A stretch of 27,969 bases of DNA from an uncultured Chloroflexota bacterium (GCA_937879875.1 CALFMN010000090.1:1-27969), one strand, 5' to 3'; shown: positions 1 through 7,486, numbered from the stretch's first letter. Notes: generated by a model not told the origin, from the letters alone. A program made the numbers and translations.

Positions 1-50
1 CCGCATTCGGTTGCAGCATCTCTATCCCACAATCCCGGCGTGACTGCCTA

Positions 51-169
51 CTAGCAGGCTGATGAAAAAGTAGATTTGCCAAGATTTCATCCGGTCGTTA
101 TGTTCAGCACCACGAGGGACTTGTCAAGAGTTGACAGCCAAAAGCGGGCGTTTTTCAGCAGCCTGCTAG
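51..169. mobile_element. MITE-like element with terminal inverted repeats and CTAG target duplication
   Basis: CAGGCTGATGAAAAA at 55-69 and its near-perfect inverse TTTTTCAGCAGCCTG at 151-165 (14 of 15 positions match) bound a 111-bp interior with no gene. The palindromic tetramer CTAG lies immediately outside both ends (51-54 and 166-169), as expected for a 4-bp target duplication; insertion at YTAR/CTAG is known for part of the IS5 family. A nested hairpin, TGTCAA-GAG-TTGACA, is at 122-136. The size and lack of coding capacity fit a non-autonomous miniature element moved by a transposase encoded elsewhere. An alternative is a remnant pair of IS ends. Confidence 0.6.
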
Positions 170-232
170 GGCTTCTTGCTATCGGCAGGTCGGTTGCTTG
201 TACGAATGGCGGAGCCATGCGCGGCGCCTGCT

Positions 233-250
233 GGGCGGCTGAAGCCGCCC
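233..250. repeat. REP-like GC hairpin
   Basis: GGGCGGC-TGAA-GCCGCCC forms a 7-bp perfect stem with a 4-base loop and is followed by CTACGA. Motifs of this form (GGCGGCTGAAGCCGCC next to CCTACGA) recur between genes in many GC-rich environmental bacteria; that is recollection, not a search. Only one copy is present here, so repeat status within this genome cannot be shown. Confidence 0.4.
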
Positions 251-438
251 CTACGACACTGCCACACCGGCGGCCGTGGTCACGTCGGGACGGAGGGATT
301 CGCCCGCCCGCGCCACCTCTGCCGCTCGCCCATGAAGCAGCAGCCCCGGTTACTTTCGGTGGTGTTACACCGTCGCAAGCAGCCACGCCGTACCATCGTG
401 CACTCCAGCAAAATCGGGCTGCCGCAGAGCTACGCCGG

Positions 439-1131
439 TTAGTCCTGCTTCGCTGCCTGGCCCGTCTTCGTACTGAAAAGCACGCGCGATTCACATTGCC
501 CAACGATCGGATCATCAACGTGAAGGCTGAGCGATTTGGAACGGTTCCGTAAGAACAATAACACCTCTTGCCAAGGCCACAGGTACCTATCGGCAACGTT
601 CTGGAATGTTCTGCCCTTTGAAATCGCCTCGTTGACTCTCCACTCAATCAGTTGCCCTCGGGTCTCTGTGTCACTCTCTTTGAATTCCAGAGAGATGGCC
701 AGATCGATATCATTCAGCTTGGATACCTCGGTAAGATAGCTTCCGAAGGCACGCACCTCGGTTACTGCATAGACAAATCTGTCATCGCTGTTTACATACA
801 TGACTCGTTCTAGCAGTTCATTGACCAACCTCTCAGCCGTACGTCGATATATAGGTTTACCAGCGGGAGCCATTGATAGAGCGTTCCCCTGCACAGTGGT
901 CTGGTACAGCTCTCTACCGTCTCCGTGGATTCGTGACTGATGGTTCTGTGACTTTGATACGAGCTCCTGCCGAAGCAACTCCTCCACCAATCTCGTTGCG
1001 TCGATTGACGAGAGACCCAGGATCTCTGCTATATCTTCTTCAGACCATTCAGATCCCCTGATTCGACGCAACAAACGCCTGATCTCAAGGATATGGATGT
1101 CCAAAACTCGTGTGGAAGGATCGATTCGCAT
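439..1131 (-). CDS. Winged-helix DNA-binding plus nucleotidyltransferase-domain protein
   Basis: Not a named family member that I recognise. In the 230-aa protein, residues about 12-60 look like a helix-turn-helix (EEDIAEILGLSSIDATRLVEE). Residues about 95-205 carry the minimal nucleotidyltransferase signature: GS at 130-131, then D-I-D at 141-143 (SKLNDIDLAI), the metal-binding pair of this fold. Fusions of a MarR-like winged helix with such a domain are known, but their substrates are mostly unknown. The ATG at 1131 is preferred because it begins 7 bp after the dnaN stop; a TTG at 1152 would overlap dnaN by 14 bp. Same strand as dnaN, so probably co-transcribed. Base composition is unlike the neighbours: 89 G+C of 180 bases at 721-900, against 39 of 60 in dnaN at 1321-1380. 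This suggests acquisition by transfer. It could be regulatory, defensive or toxin-like; the sequence does not decide. Confidence 0.7.
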   Translation of the reverse strand: MRIDPSTRVLDIHILEIRRLLRRIRGSEWSEEDIAEILGLSSIDATRLVEELLRQELVSKSQNHQSRIHGDGRELYQTTVQGNALSMAPAGKPIYRRTAERLVNELLERVMYVNSDDRFVYAVTEVRAFGSYLTEVSKLNDIDLAISLEFKESDTETRGQLIEWRVNEAISKGRTFQNVADRYLWPWQEVLLFLRNRSKSLSLHVDDPIVGQCESRVLFSTKTGQAAKQD

Positions 1132-1138
1132 ACACACA

Positions 1139-2284
1139 TCACCACTGCACAAACATCGGCATCACCACATGGACGTAGTTGTCGAGGCCGAGGGGGCGAA
1201 TGACGCCGGGCTGTGATGGGCCTTGCGTTTCGAGCGCGACTTTACCGTCTGAGATGACGTTCAGCACCTCTTGCAGGTACTTGCTGTTGAAGGCGATCTT
1301 GCTGCTCTCGCCTTCGACCGCGGCGTCGATCTCACCCTGATTGTCGCCGATCTCTTCGGCACGCGCCGAGATCTGCAGGCGGCCTGGTGTCAGATCCTCG
1401 CCTGGATGTAGCTGCAAACGCACAATGCCGCTGCCGTCGCGCGCGAAGATCGCGGCGATTCTCGTTTCGCGCAGGAACTCACGGGCATCAACCGTCGCGC
1501 GCGTGTTGTGCGCCTTGGGGATGAGCTGGCCGTAGTTGGGGAACGGACCCTGCTTCAGCTGCGCTACCATCTCCGCTTCGATGTCTTTGTTCACGACGCG
1601 GAACATCACGCTGCTGCGGTTGGCGTTCACCATCATCTCCACCGGCGCCTCTTCGTCGGTCAGCAGGCGCGCCAGCTCGTTTAGCGCTCGGGCCGGCACA
1701 ATGATCTCCAGTTTCTCCGTGGCCGGCTCGGTAAGCGCCAGATGGAACACCGCCAGGCGGAAGCCGTCGGCCGCGGCGAGCGTCAGCTCGTCGCCGTCGA
1801 TCTGGAAGTGCACGCCGGTCAGCACCGGGCGCGTGTCGTCGGTCGCCGCCGCAAAGGCGACGTGACCGATCGCCTGCTTGAGCGCCTGCCGTTCGATGCG
1901 GATCGCAAGCTCGCTCTGCACGGCTGGAATCGGCGGGAAGTCATCGGCATCCATGCTGCCGATGGTCGCTTCGTTGCGGGCGCAGGTGAGCCGTAGTGTG
2001 CGCGAGCGCGGTGGCAAGGTCAGCGCGATCTGATCCTGCGGCAGGGAGTTGACGAAATCCTGAAACAAGCGCGCCGGCACGGTCGTCGTGCCTTCTTCCT
2101 CGATGCGGGCGCCTACCCAGCAGCTCAGCGCGATTTCCAGGTCCGTCGCCGCCAGCTTGAGCCGGCCGCTGTCGGTCGTCACCAGCACGTTCTGGGTAAT
2201 CGGCAGCGTCGAGCGCGCAGCCACGGCAGGGCGAACAACCGCCAGGCCACGCGCCAGGTTCTCTTGCAGACAGGAGATTTTCAT
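1139..2284 (-). CDS. dnaN: DNA polymerase III subunit beta (sliding clamp)
   Basis: Ring-forming processivity clamp that tethers DNA polymerase III to the template. The 381-aa product has the usual length (about 365-380) and family landmarks: an N-terminus MKISCLQENLARGLAVVRPA followed by RSTLPITQNVL, the central DDTRPVLTGVHF stretch that opens the second clamp domain, ADGFRLAVFHL, and the C-terminal YVHVVMPMFVQW matching the usual YLVMPMRL end. The ATG at 2284 is chosen because GGTGA lies just upstream and MKIS is the typical start; an in-frame GTG at 2296 adds only MGDQ. A promoter-like pair lies upstream. dnaA, recF and gyrB are not beside it, unlike the common dnaA-dnaN arrangement, and whether this is the only copy cannot be told. 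The following gene on the same strand starts 7 bp downstream. Confidence 0.96.
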   Translation of the reverse strand: MKISCLQENLARGLAVVRPAVAARSTLPITQNVLVTTDSGRLKLAATDLEIALSCWVGARIEEEGTTTVPARLFQDFVNSLPQDQIALTLPPRSRTLRLTCARNEATIGSMDADDFPPIPAVQSELAIRIERQALKQAIGHVAFAAATDDTRPVLTGVHFQIDGDELTLAAADGFRLAVFHLALTEPATEKLEIIVPARALNELARLLTDEEAPVEMMVNANRSSVMFRVVNKDIEAEMVAQLKQGPFPNYGQLIPKAHNTRATVDAREFLRETRIAAIFARDGSGIVRLQLHPGEDLTPGRLQISARAEEIGDNQGEIDAAVEGESSKIAFNSKYLQEVLNVISDGKVALETQGPSQPGVIRPLGLDNYVHVVMPMFVQW

Positions 2285-2330
2285 CTGATCACCCACTAAC
2301 GCCGTTCAGCAATATCGGCGCGTTTGGCTG

Positions 2331-2359
2331 AGTATAGCGCACATAGCGCGCCTCGTCTA
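2331..2359 (-). promoter_or_regulatory. Putative sigma70-type promoter for dnaN
   Basis: Read on the minus strand, TAGACG (2359-2354) and TATACT (2336-2331) are separated by exactly 17 bp. This would start a transcript near 2325 with a leader of about 40 nt before the dnaN ATG. The -10 hexamer is good (5 of 6) and the -35 is 4 of 6. Confidence 0.45.
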
Positions 2360-2515
2360 GAGCCTCTATGCCCGCGCCGGCCGGGAGTCTGCATGACGGG
2401 AATATCGCTCGCGCCGCGCCGCGACGACGCATTCTCGCGGCCCGGCGGGCTGAATCGCTATGATACGCACGAGCGCGGGTATTGCCCCGCAGCTCTGCTC
2501 GCGAAGGACGCTCCG

Positions 2516-3073
2516 GTGAAGCTGCCCTTCCCGCTGCAGCCCGATGAACAGGTTGTGCTGGTCACACACCGGCACTGGATCTTTTTCGTGCCGCGCTTCA
2601 TTGGCTACGCGCTCGCGGCGCTGGTGCCCGCCGGTCTCCTGTTGCTGGTGCTGCGTATCCAGGGCTGGTTTCATGGCACGACGGCGCGCGTCGCCCTGCT
2701 TGCCTGTCTGCTCTGGCTGCTCTACTGGCTGGCCCGCCTGGCTCTGCTCAAGTATCGCTACGACCGCGATCTGTGGGTGATCACCAACCATCGCGTTGTC
2801 GATCTCGTCGCCACCAGCCCCTTCAACTTTCATATGTCTACCGCCGCGTTGCTGGAGATCGAGGACATCTCCACCAGCATCGACGGCATCTTCCAATCGG
2901 CGTTCAACTACGGCAATTTGGAGTGCCAGACGGCGGGCGAGGTACGCCACTTCACCTTCCGCGGCGTGCCCGATCCGCGCCGCATCGCCGCTGTGCTCGA
3001 GCACGAGTCGCTGCTGGCAAAAGGCAAGCTGCCGCCGGCGCTGCGCGACACGCCGACCGAACCGTTGCACTGA
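2516..3073 (+). CDS. Bacterial PH (YdbT/DUF304-like) domain membrane protein
   Basis: 185-aa integral membrane protein of unknown role. After a soluble start (PFPLQPDEQVVLVTHRHW, the typical opening of this family) come two membrane segments at about residues 26-46 and 57-77. A bacterial pleckstrin-homology-like domain follows: RDLWVITNHRVVDL, then LLEIEDISTSIDGIFQSAFNYGN and FTFRGVPDP. The GTG at 2516 is chosen because AAGGA (2504-2508) lies 7 nt before it and the protein then begins MKLPFPLQPDE. In-frame ATGs at 2324 and 2393 would only add an unconserved leader. A weak -10-like TATGAT is at 2459-2464. The gene is divergent from dnaN. Homologues are thought to act at the membrane or cell envelope, but nothing here gives a specific job. 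Confidence 0.8.
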   Translation: MKLPFPLQPDEQVVLVTHRHWIFFVPRFIGYALAALVPAGLLLLVLRIQGWFHGTTARVALLACLLWLLYWLARLALLKYRYDRDLWVITNHRVVDLVATSPFNFHMSTAALLEIEDISTSIDGIFQSAFNYGNLECQTAGEVRHFTFRGVPDPRRIAAVLEHESLLAKGKLPPALRDTPTEPLH

Positions 3074-3095
3074 GCCACGGCAGTCTGGCCGCCGG

Positions 3096-3506
3096 TCACT
3101 CCGCCGGCTGGAACCTGACCAGCGTCATCGCCTCGCTCACGTCGTCGTAAACCACGCTCACGGCCATGCCGACGCGGATCGCCTCGTTGGCCACCCCGAC
3201 CAGATTGGTGTAGAGCCGTGGTCCCTCTGCCAACTCCACCGCCGCGACGTTGTACGGCACGTCGTCTTTGAACGACGGATCGTAGACCTGGTGCATGATC
3301 ACGAAACTGTACACGGTTCCGCGCCCGCTCACCGGCGTCCATTCCGCGGCATCGCTCAGGCAGTTTGGGCAGAAGCTGGTGGGCGGAAAGCGGAAGCGGC
3401 CGCAGGCGCTGCAGCGCGGCAACGCCAGCCGGTGCGCCTTCGCCGACTCCCAGTAGGGCCGCGTCTCGTCGGTAATTGCCGGCAGCGGTTTCGTGTAGCT
3501 CGCCAA
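3096..3506 (-). CDS. Zn-ribbon/OB-fold (DUF35) protein
   Basis: 136-aa protein with an N-terminal helix (TDETRPYWESAKAHRL), a rubredoxin-like zinc ribbon CSACG...CPNC (four cysteines, spacing C-x2-C-x10-C-x2-C, about residues 32-49), and a C-terminal OB fold (GRGTVYSFVIMHQ, VPYNVAAVELAEGPRLYTNLVG). Members of this family are usually partners of a thiolase-like enzyme in acyl-CoA metabolism (ChsH2-type hydratase subunits are related), with the OB fold contacting CoA substrates. No thiolase lies next to it here. The start is a choice: GGAGG is 7 nt before TTG at 3506 but only 1 nt before GTG at 3512, so TTG is favoured. It is convergent with the PH-domain gene, with 22 bp between their stops. 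Confidence 0.8.
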   Translation of the reverse strand: MASYTKPLPAITDETRPYWESAKAHRLALPRCSACGRFRFPPTSFCPNCLSDAAEWTPVSGRGTVYSFVIMHQVYDPSFKDDVPYNVAAVELAEGPRLYTNLVGVANEAIRVGMAVSVVYDDVSEAMTLVRFQPAE

Positions 3507-3676
3507 GATCACGCCTCCGTGTCCGGGAGAGGGTCAATCGGGAGGGCAGCCCCCAGCGCGACGGCTTCCCTGCCCGTATGTTCCGTGTCAGTCTATCGGC
3601 TGGCGTCCAGATTCGCGCCCCCGCCAGCCGGCGGGCCGCGCCGTCAACTCCAGGTCCATTCCACGTTCCATATCTT

Positions 3677-3705
3677 CCCCCTCTCTGGCGAAGCTGGAGA
3701 GGGGG
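3677..3705. repeat. CCCCCTCTC/GAGAGGGGG hairpin
   Basis: A 9-bp perfect inverted repeat (3677-3685 and 3697-3705) with an 11-base loop lies just downstream of the metallohydrolase gene and upstream of the DUF35 gene. It could end transcription of the hydrolase, but there is no T-run. The sequence style (CCCCCTCTC, then AGGGGGTGAGG) is that of a dispersed intergenic repeat in Chloroflexota-type genomes, which is recollection only. Confidence 0.45.
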
Positions 3706-3726
3706 TCAGGGGGTGAGGCCACGCCG

Positions 3727-4710
3727 TTACAGTTCAAACCGCGTGCCGACGCTGTTCTGAATGAAGGCCTCCGGCAGGGCCGAGGCGAGCGCGTGCGTCG
3801 CCCGCCAGCCCGTGCAGTGCGCCGGCACCACCACCTGCGGCTCCATCCAGGCCAGCGCGGCCACGGTAGGCGCAATCGTCGGCTCCCAGACCCGGCCGCC
3901 CAGATGGAAGCCGCCCATGATTGCATAGATCGGCTCGATGCCAGTCAGCTTGCGAGCGTAGCGCACGATGTTGACGATGCCGGCGTGCCCGCAGCCTGTC
4001 AACACCAGCAGCCCTTTGTCGCGCAGGTGCAGAATGATGGCCTGGTCGTCGAGGGTCTGCGTGTCCGGCTCCCAGGCGCCGTGCTTGAACGCCTGCTGCA
4101 TTGGCATGCCGATCTCGAAGTCCGTGGTGCGATCGACTTCGCCCGTGATCAGCAGGGCGCCGTCGAGCAGAAACGAGGGCTGGCGCTCCTCCACGATCTC
4201 GAAGCCGGCGCCGCGCAGCGCCGGCTTGCTCGTTGTCGGCAGCTCGATCGGCTCGCGGCCCTCGATCACCAAGCGCCGCCGGTTCCAGAACTGCGGGTGC
4301 AGCACCAGCGGCAGACCGGAGCGGCCCAACTCGCGTTGCAGGCCTTCCAGCCCCATCGTGTGGTCGAAATGACCGTGGCTGAGCACGACGGTCTCGATCT
4401 CTTTGGCGGGAAGCTGCAGCCGGCGCATATTCTCGACCATGCCGTCCGGCGAGACACCCGTGTCGAACAGGATCGTGTGCTGGCGCCCGTTCCGCTCGAC
4501 GGTCAGCAAGGCTGAGAAGCCGTGCTCGGCCCGCGGCATGTCCGGCCCGGAGCCTTCTTCCAGCAGCGGGTTCGCCACGCGCGGCCCGCTGGGACCGCGC
4601 AGCGCCGCCCGCTTCGCCGGGCCCTGGTCGGGCATCAGCGTGTCGAAGTAATTGTCAACCAGCGTCGTGATCTGGACCGCATCGACCGTTTCGAGCCGGA
4701 TGGGAGCCAT
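3727..4710 (-). CDS. MBL-fold metallohydrolase (COG1237-type)
   Basis: 327-aa metallo-beta-lactamase-fold protein. The metal-binding motif is SHGHFDH (residues 111-117); further family landmarks are LFDTGVSPDG (81-90), LTGCGHAGIVNI (237-248), MGGFHLGG (265-272) and VPAHCTGW (295-302). The TGCGHAGIVN and GGFHL boxes are characteristic of the group that includes the methanogen dihydropterin-ribofuranosyl-aminobenzene phosphate synthase, but bacterial members have unproven substrates. The ATG at 4710 is supported by GGAGG 8 nt upstream. It is on the same strand as its neighbours; the 50-bp gap from the upstream membrane-protein gene allows co-transcription. A cytosolic hydrolase is inferred, since no signal peptide is visible. 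Confidence 0.88.
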   Translation of the reverse strand: MAPIRLETVDAVQITTLVDNYFDTLMPDQGPAKRAALRGPSGPRVANPLLEEGSGPDMPRAEHGFSALLTVERNGRQHTILFDTGVSPDGMVENMRRLQLPAKEIETVVLSHGHFDHTMGLEGLQRELGRSGLPLVLHPQFWNRRRLVIEGREPIELPTTSKPALRGAGFEIVEERQPSFLLDGALLITGEVDRTTDFEIGMPMQQAFKHGAWEPDTQTLDDQAIILHLRDKGLLVLTGCGHAGIVNIVRYARKLTGIEPIYAIMGGFHLGGRVWEPTIAPTVAALAWMEPQVVVPAHCTGWRATHALASALPEAFIQNSVGTRFEL

Positions 4711-4760
4711 CGCCGCGTCCTCCGTTGGGCGGCCGGTTGCCGTCGCCGCCGGGCCAGCGC

Positions 4761-5318
4761 TCAGGTCGACCGCGGCTCCGCGGCCTCTGCTTCAAGCCGC
4801 CGGTAGCGCGTCAGCGCCGGCGCGGCCGAGAGCACGCCCAGCAGAAACGCGACCACGAGCACGACCGCCGAAACAGCGCCGTTGGGCTTGAACACCATCA
4901 GCACGATGATGCCGCTCGGCAGCGTCGTCATCGCTTGACCCGCAATCCATAGCGCGGGATCGTGGACCGCCAGCCGGGCAGCCCGCGTCGGTGCTGCGGC
5001 GGGCGCGCCTTCCAGCGTGCGCCGCGCCGCCGCCAGCCGGCCGCGCAGCAGCAGCGGACCCAGCGCGATCGTGATGATCAGACCAAGGATCGCGGCGTTC
5101 ACCCAGCCGTCGCGCCAGCTCCAGCGATCCGAGACCATGTATGCCGCTGGGAAGAAGGCGAGCGCACCCAGCGGCGCGACCAGCCGCTCGGCCACGGCGG
5201 CCTGGCGCAGCCACTCGCGCAGCGCCTCCACGCTCTGCGCCCGCCGCGCCCCGCCCAACGCGCCGATGAACAACGCGATCACGCTGAACAGCGCGACGAT
5301 GCCGGCGATGTGCAGCAA
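4761..5318 (-). CDS. DUF2269-like integral membrane protein
   Basis: 185-aa predicted membrane protein with about four hydrophobic segments (residues about 2-22, 46-63, 72-91 and 133-165). The opening LHIAGIVALFSVIALFIGA and the WSWRDGWVNAAILG loop resemble the DUF2269 family of uncharacterised membrane proteins. The start is uncertain: 5318 is a TTG with no clear ribosome site, and the open frame continues upstream as LNGYDLALLLHIAG without an ATG or GTG, so the protein may begin a few codons earlier at a CTG. The C-terminus is charged (EAEAAEPRST). No function can be given. Confidence 0.6.
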   Translation of the reverse strand: MLHIAGIVALFSVIALFIGALGGARRAQSVEALREWLRQAAVAERLVAPLGALAFFPAAYMVSDRWSWRDGWVNAAILGLIITIALGPLLLRGRLAAARRTLEGAPAAAPTRAARLAVHDPALWIAGQAMTTLPSGIIVLMVFKPNGAVSAVVLVVAFLLGVLSAAPALTRYRRLEAEAAEPRST

Positions 5319-5393
5319 AAGGGCGAGATCGTAGCCGTTCAGGACGCTGCTCCGTGGCGCGGAACCGCGGGTCCGCCAGCAGGAAGAATAGCA

Positions 5394-5426
5394 GCCACGA
5401 GGGCTTCCGCTCTACGCGCCCGTGGC
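5394..5426 (-). terminator. Imperfect hairpin after the CoA-transferase gene
   Basis: GCCACGAGGGC (5394-5404) can pair with GCCCGTGGC (5418-5426), with a two-base bulge and a 13-base loop. It begins 5 bp past the CoA-transferase stop and is followed on the minus strand by TGCTATTCTTCC. There is only a weak pyrimidine tract, so this is a possible terminator or just a chance stem. Confidence 0.3.
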
Positions 5427-5431
5427 GCGTT

Positions 5432-6700
5432 CTAATCGCGCGGCGGGTGAGGGATCGCTTCCAGCAGCTCGTCGCGGAACTGCGGATGGGCGACTGCCGC
5501 GAGGGCGCGGGCGCGCGCGTGAACCCCTTTGCCGCGCAGATCGGCCACACCGTACTCCGTCGCCACGTAGTCGAGCATCGTGCGCGGCGACGTGACGGCG
5601 GCGCCGGCTGCCAGCGTGGCGACGATGCGCGAGGCCGAGCCCCGCGCGGCGGTTGAGGGCAGGGCGATGATCGAGCGGCCGCCCTTCGCATGCATGGCCG
5701 CTTCCATGTAGTCGAACTGCCCGCCGATGCCGCTGATCTGCCGCCCGGCGACCCATTCGGCGTTCACCTGGCCCGATAGATCGACCTCTACTGCCGAATT
5801 GATCGCGACGAAGTTGTCGAGCTGGCGCACCGTGGCCAGCCCGTGCGAATGCACGGCCGAAACGATGGCGAAGCGCGGATTGTCATCGACGTAGTCGTAC
5901 AGCTTGTCGGTGCCCATCACTTCGCCGCCGACCACGCGCAGCCGGTCGATCGTCTTGCGGGCGCCGGTGACGACGCCGTCTTCGATCAGAGGAATCATGC
6001 CGTCGCAGATCATGCCGGAGTGAATGCCGAGGTCCTTGTGATAGCGCAGCGCTTCAAGGATCGCCTGCGGAATCGAGCCGATGCCGATCTGGAAGGTGGC
6101 GCCGTTCGGCACGAATCCCGCGACATAACGCGCGATCGTGCGCTCCAACGCGCCAACCTGCGGCGGATCGTACGGCAGGAGGGGACGATCGACCTCGATG
6201 GCGTAGTCGATCTCGGAGATGTGGATGCTGTTGCCGCGGGTGCGTGGGGCGCTGTGGTTGATCTCCGCGATCACCAGCGGCGTCTGCGCAACGAGGCCCA
6301 GGCAGGCTGAGACCGAGGCGCCCAGCGTGCAGTAGCCGCGGCGGTCCGGCGTCGAAACCTGAATTAAGACCGCATCCACGGGCAACTGGCCGTCCGGCGC
6401 GAAGACCAGCGGCATCTGCGAGTAACGCAGCGGCAGGTAGTCGGCGCGGCCGTCACGCACGAGCTGCTCGGTCTCGCCGGTGACGTGGGTAGTGACGAGG
6501 CGGAACGGCCGCGGCACATGGTCGAGGAAGCGTACGTGGCGCATCACCAGGCCGGTGTAGAGTTCGAGGTCGTCAAAATGACTGGCGGCCTCGCCCAGCG
6601 CGTCGCAGAGCGCGGTCGGCAGGCCGCAGCCGGGCGCGATCAGGACACGGCCGCGCCGCGGCAGCCTGCGCACGGCACCATCCGGGCTCTCGACTTGCAC
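5432..6700 (-). CDS. Acetyl-CoA hydrolase/4-hydroxybutyrate CoA-transferase family protein
   Basis: 422-aa member of the AbfT/Cat2/AarC CoA-transferase family, which moves CoA between acyl-CoAs and free acids through a glutamyl-CoA intermediate. Visible landmarks: GRVLIAPGCG near the start, FQIGIGSIPQAILEAL, GTDKLYDYVDDNPRF, INSAVEVDLSGQVN, QISGIGGQFDYMEAA, YVATEYGVADLRGK and HPQFRDEL at the end. Where the characterised enzymes have H-S/T-E (Glu238 in C. aminobutyricum AbfT, by my recollection), this protein reads GIHSGMICDG, with Gly encoded at 6014-6016. The usual nucleophile is therefore absent and activity is in doubt. The GTG at 6700 is chosen because GAGGAGG lies 7 nt before it; a GTG at 6775 would add 25 residues rich in arginine. 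Substrate unknown. Confidence 0.85.
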   Translation of the reverse strand: MQVESPDGAVRRLPRRGRVLIAPGCGLPTALCDALGEAASHFDDLELYTGLVMRHVRFLDHVPRPFRLVTTHVTGETEQLVRDGRADYLPLRYSQMPLVFAPDGQLPVDAVLIQVSTPDRRGYCTLGASVSACLGLVAQTPLVIAEINHSAPRTRGNSIHISEIDYAIEVDRPLLPYDPPQVGALERTIARYVAGFVPNGATFQIGIGSIPQAILEALRYHKDLGIHSGMICDGMIPLIEDGVVTGARKTIDRLRVVGGEVMGTDKLYDYVDDNPRFAIVSAVHSHGLATVRQLDNFVAINSAVEVDLSGQVNAEWVAGRQISGIGGQFDYMEAAMHAKGGRSIIALPSTAARGSASRIVATLAAGAAVTSPRTMLDYVATEYGVADLRGKGVHARARALAAVAHPQFRDELLEAIPHPPRD

Positions 6701-6862
6701 GCCCACGCCTCCTCGTCTGCGCCGTCGCGTAACGGCGCCGGCGGTGCGGATGTCCGAACCATACCATTGCGCCACGGCTGGTGATTTGGGCAGGGCGCGA
6801 CGGCCTGCTCGTCACCAGCGCGCACGAACGGCGCGCCCATGAGGCGGTGCGAGGAGGTTGCG

Positions 6863-7342
6863 ATGCAGGAACTCGATCAGGCACGCCTGTACGAGGAGTA
6901 CCGGGCCGCCCTGCAAACCTACGTGTTCGAAGGCACCGCTTTCTGGAACCGGATCACGGCGTTTGTCTTGTTGAACTCGGCGCTGCTCGTGGCGCGCAAC
7001 GCGCTGCCAGCGGGCCACGCGGCCGACTGGATGCGGGCCGGCGTCGGCGTGCTCGGGCTGGCCGCGGTACTGCTCTGGGGCCACACGGCGTTGCGGGCGC
7101 ACTACCTGCTGGCGTTCTGGATCGCGCTGCTGCGCGACATCGAGCACCGGCTCGGCATGGAGCAGAACGCGCCGTACCACATGTACGACGCGTTCATCCG
7201 TGCGCGGCCGGTGCAGATGCCAGGTGGCGAGACGATGCGCCTGCCCCGCCTGGCCCGCATCAACGTCAACGACTCGACCTCACTGGCGCTCACGCTCGTC
7301 TTCGCCGTCGTCTGGGTCATCTCGATCGTGCGCATGGCCTGA
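6863..7342 (+). CDS. Three-helix membrane protein of unknown function
   Basis: 159-aa protein with a soluble amphipathic N-terminus (DQARLYEEYRAALQTYVFEGTAFWNR), membrane segments at about 31-47 and 55-73, a cytosolic-looking middle with HRLGMEQNAPYHMYDAF, and a third membrane segment at about 142-158 near the end. The layout and the FWNRITAFVLLNSALL stretch are reminiscent of RipA-type small bacterial membrane proteins, but this is a weak resemblance. The ATG at 6863 is supported by GAGGAGG at 6851-6857, 5 nt upstream. It is divergent from the CoA-transferase gene and convergent with the acetyltransferase gene. Confidence 0.75.
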   Translation: MQELDQARLYEEYRAALQTYVFEGTAFWNRITAFVLLNSALLVARNALPAGHAADWMRAGVGVLGLAAVLLWGHTALRAHYLLAFWIALLRDIEHRLGMEQNAPYHMYDAFIRARPVQMPGGETMRLPRLARINVNDSTSLALTLVFAVVWVISIVRMA

Positions 7343-7486
7343 AGGAGGGCGGAGGCGCGCGTGGAGCGGGCGCATCTCGTGTGGCGGCGCGCTGCTGGTC
7401 GCGCCTGCGGGCGCGAAGGGCACACGCCATGCGCCCTGCAGCGGCTTGCTAACCCGACGTCCTGTCGTCCTGGCAGCGCTGGATCG

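Larger units (their letters stand above)
1..438. other. Gene-free left edge with mobile-element debris
   Basis: No convincing gene is seen in these 438 bases. Open frames on both strands run across the inverted-repeat element and the hairpin described separately, and their translations are low-complexity Arg/Ala/Pro-rich text with no family resemblance. The stretch from 251 to 438 shows nothing I can name. The neighbouring coding region (439-1131) is AT-richer than the rest of the window, so this edge may be a landing site for acquired DNA. Confidence 0.5.

Noticed and set aside
76..647. Possible genes on either strand at the left edge
   Set aside because: The frames cross the inverted-repeat element and hairpin, overlap each other, and give low-complexity translations without a family match.
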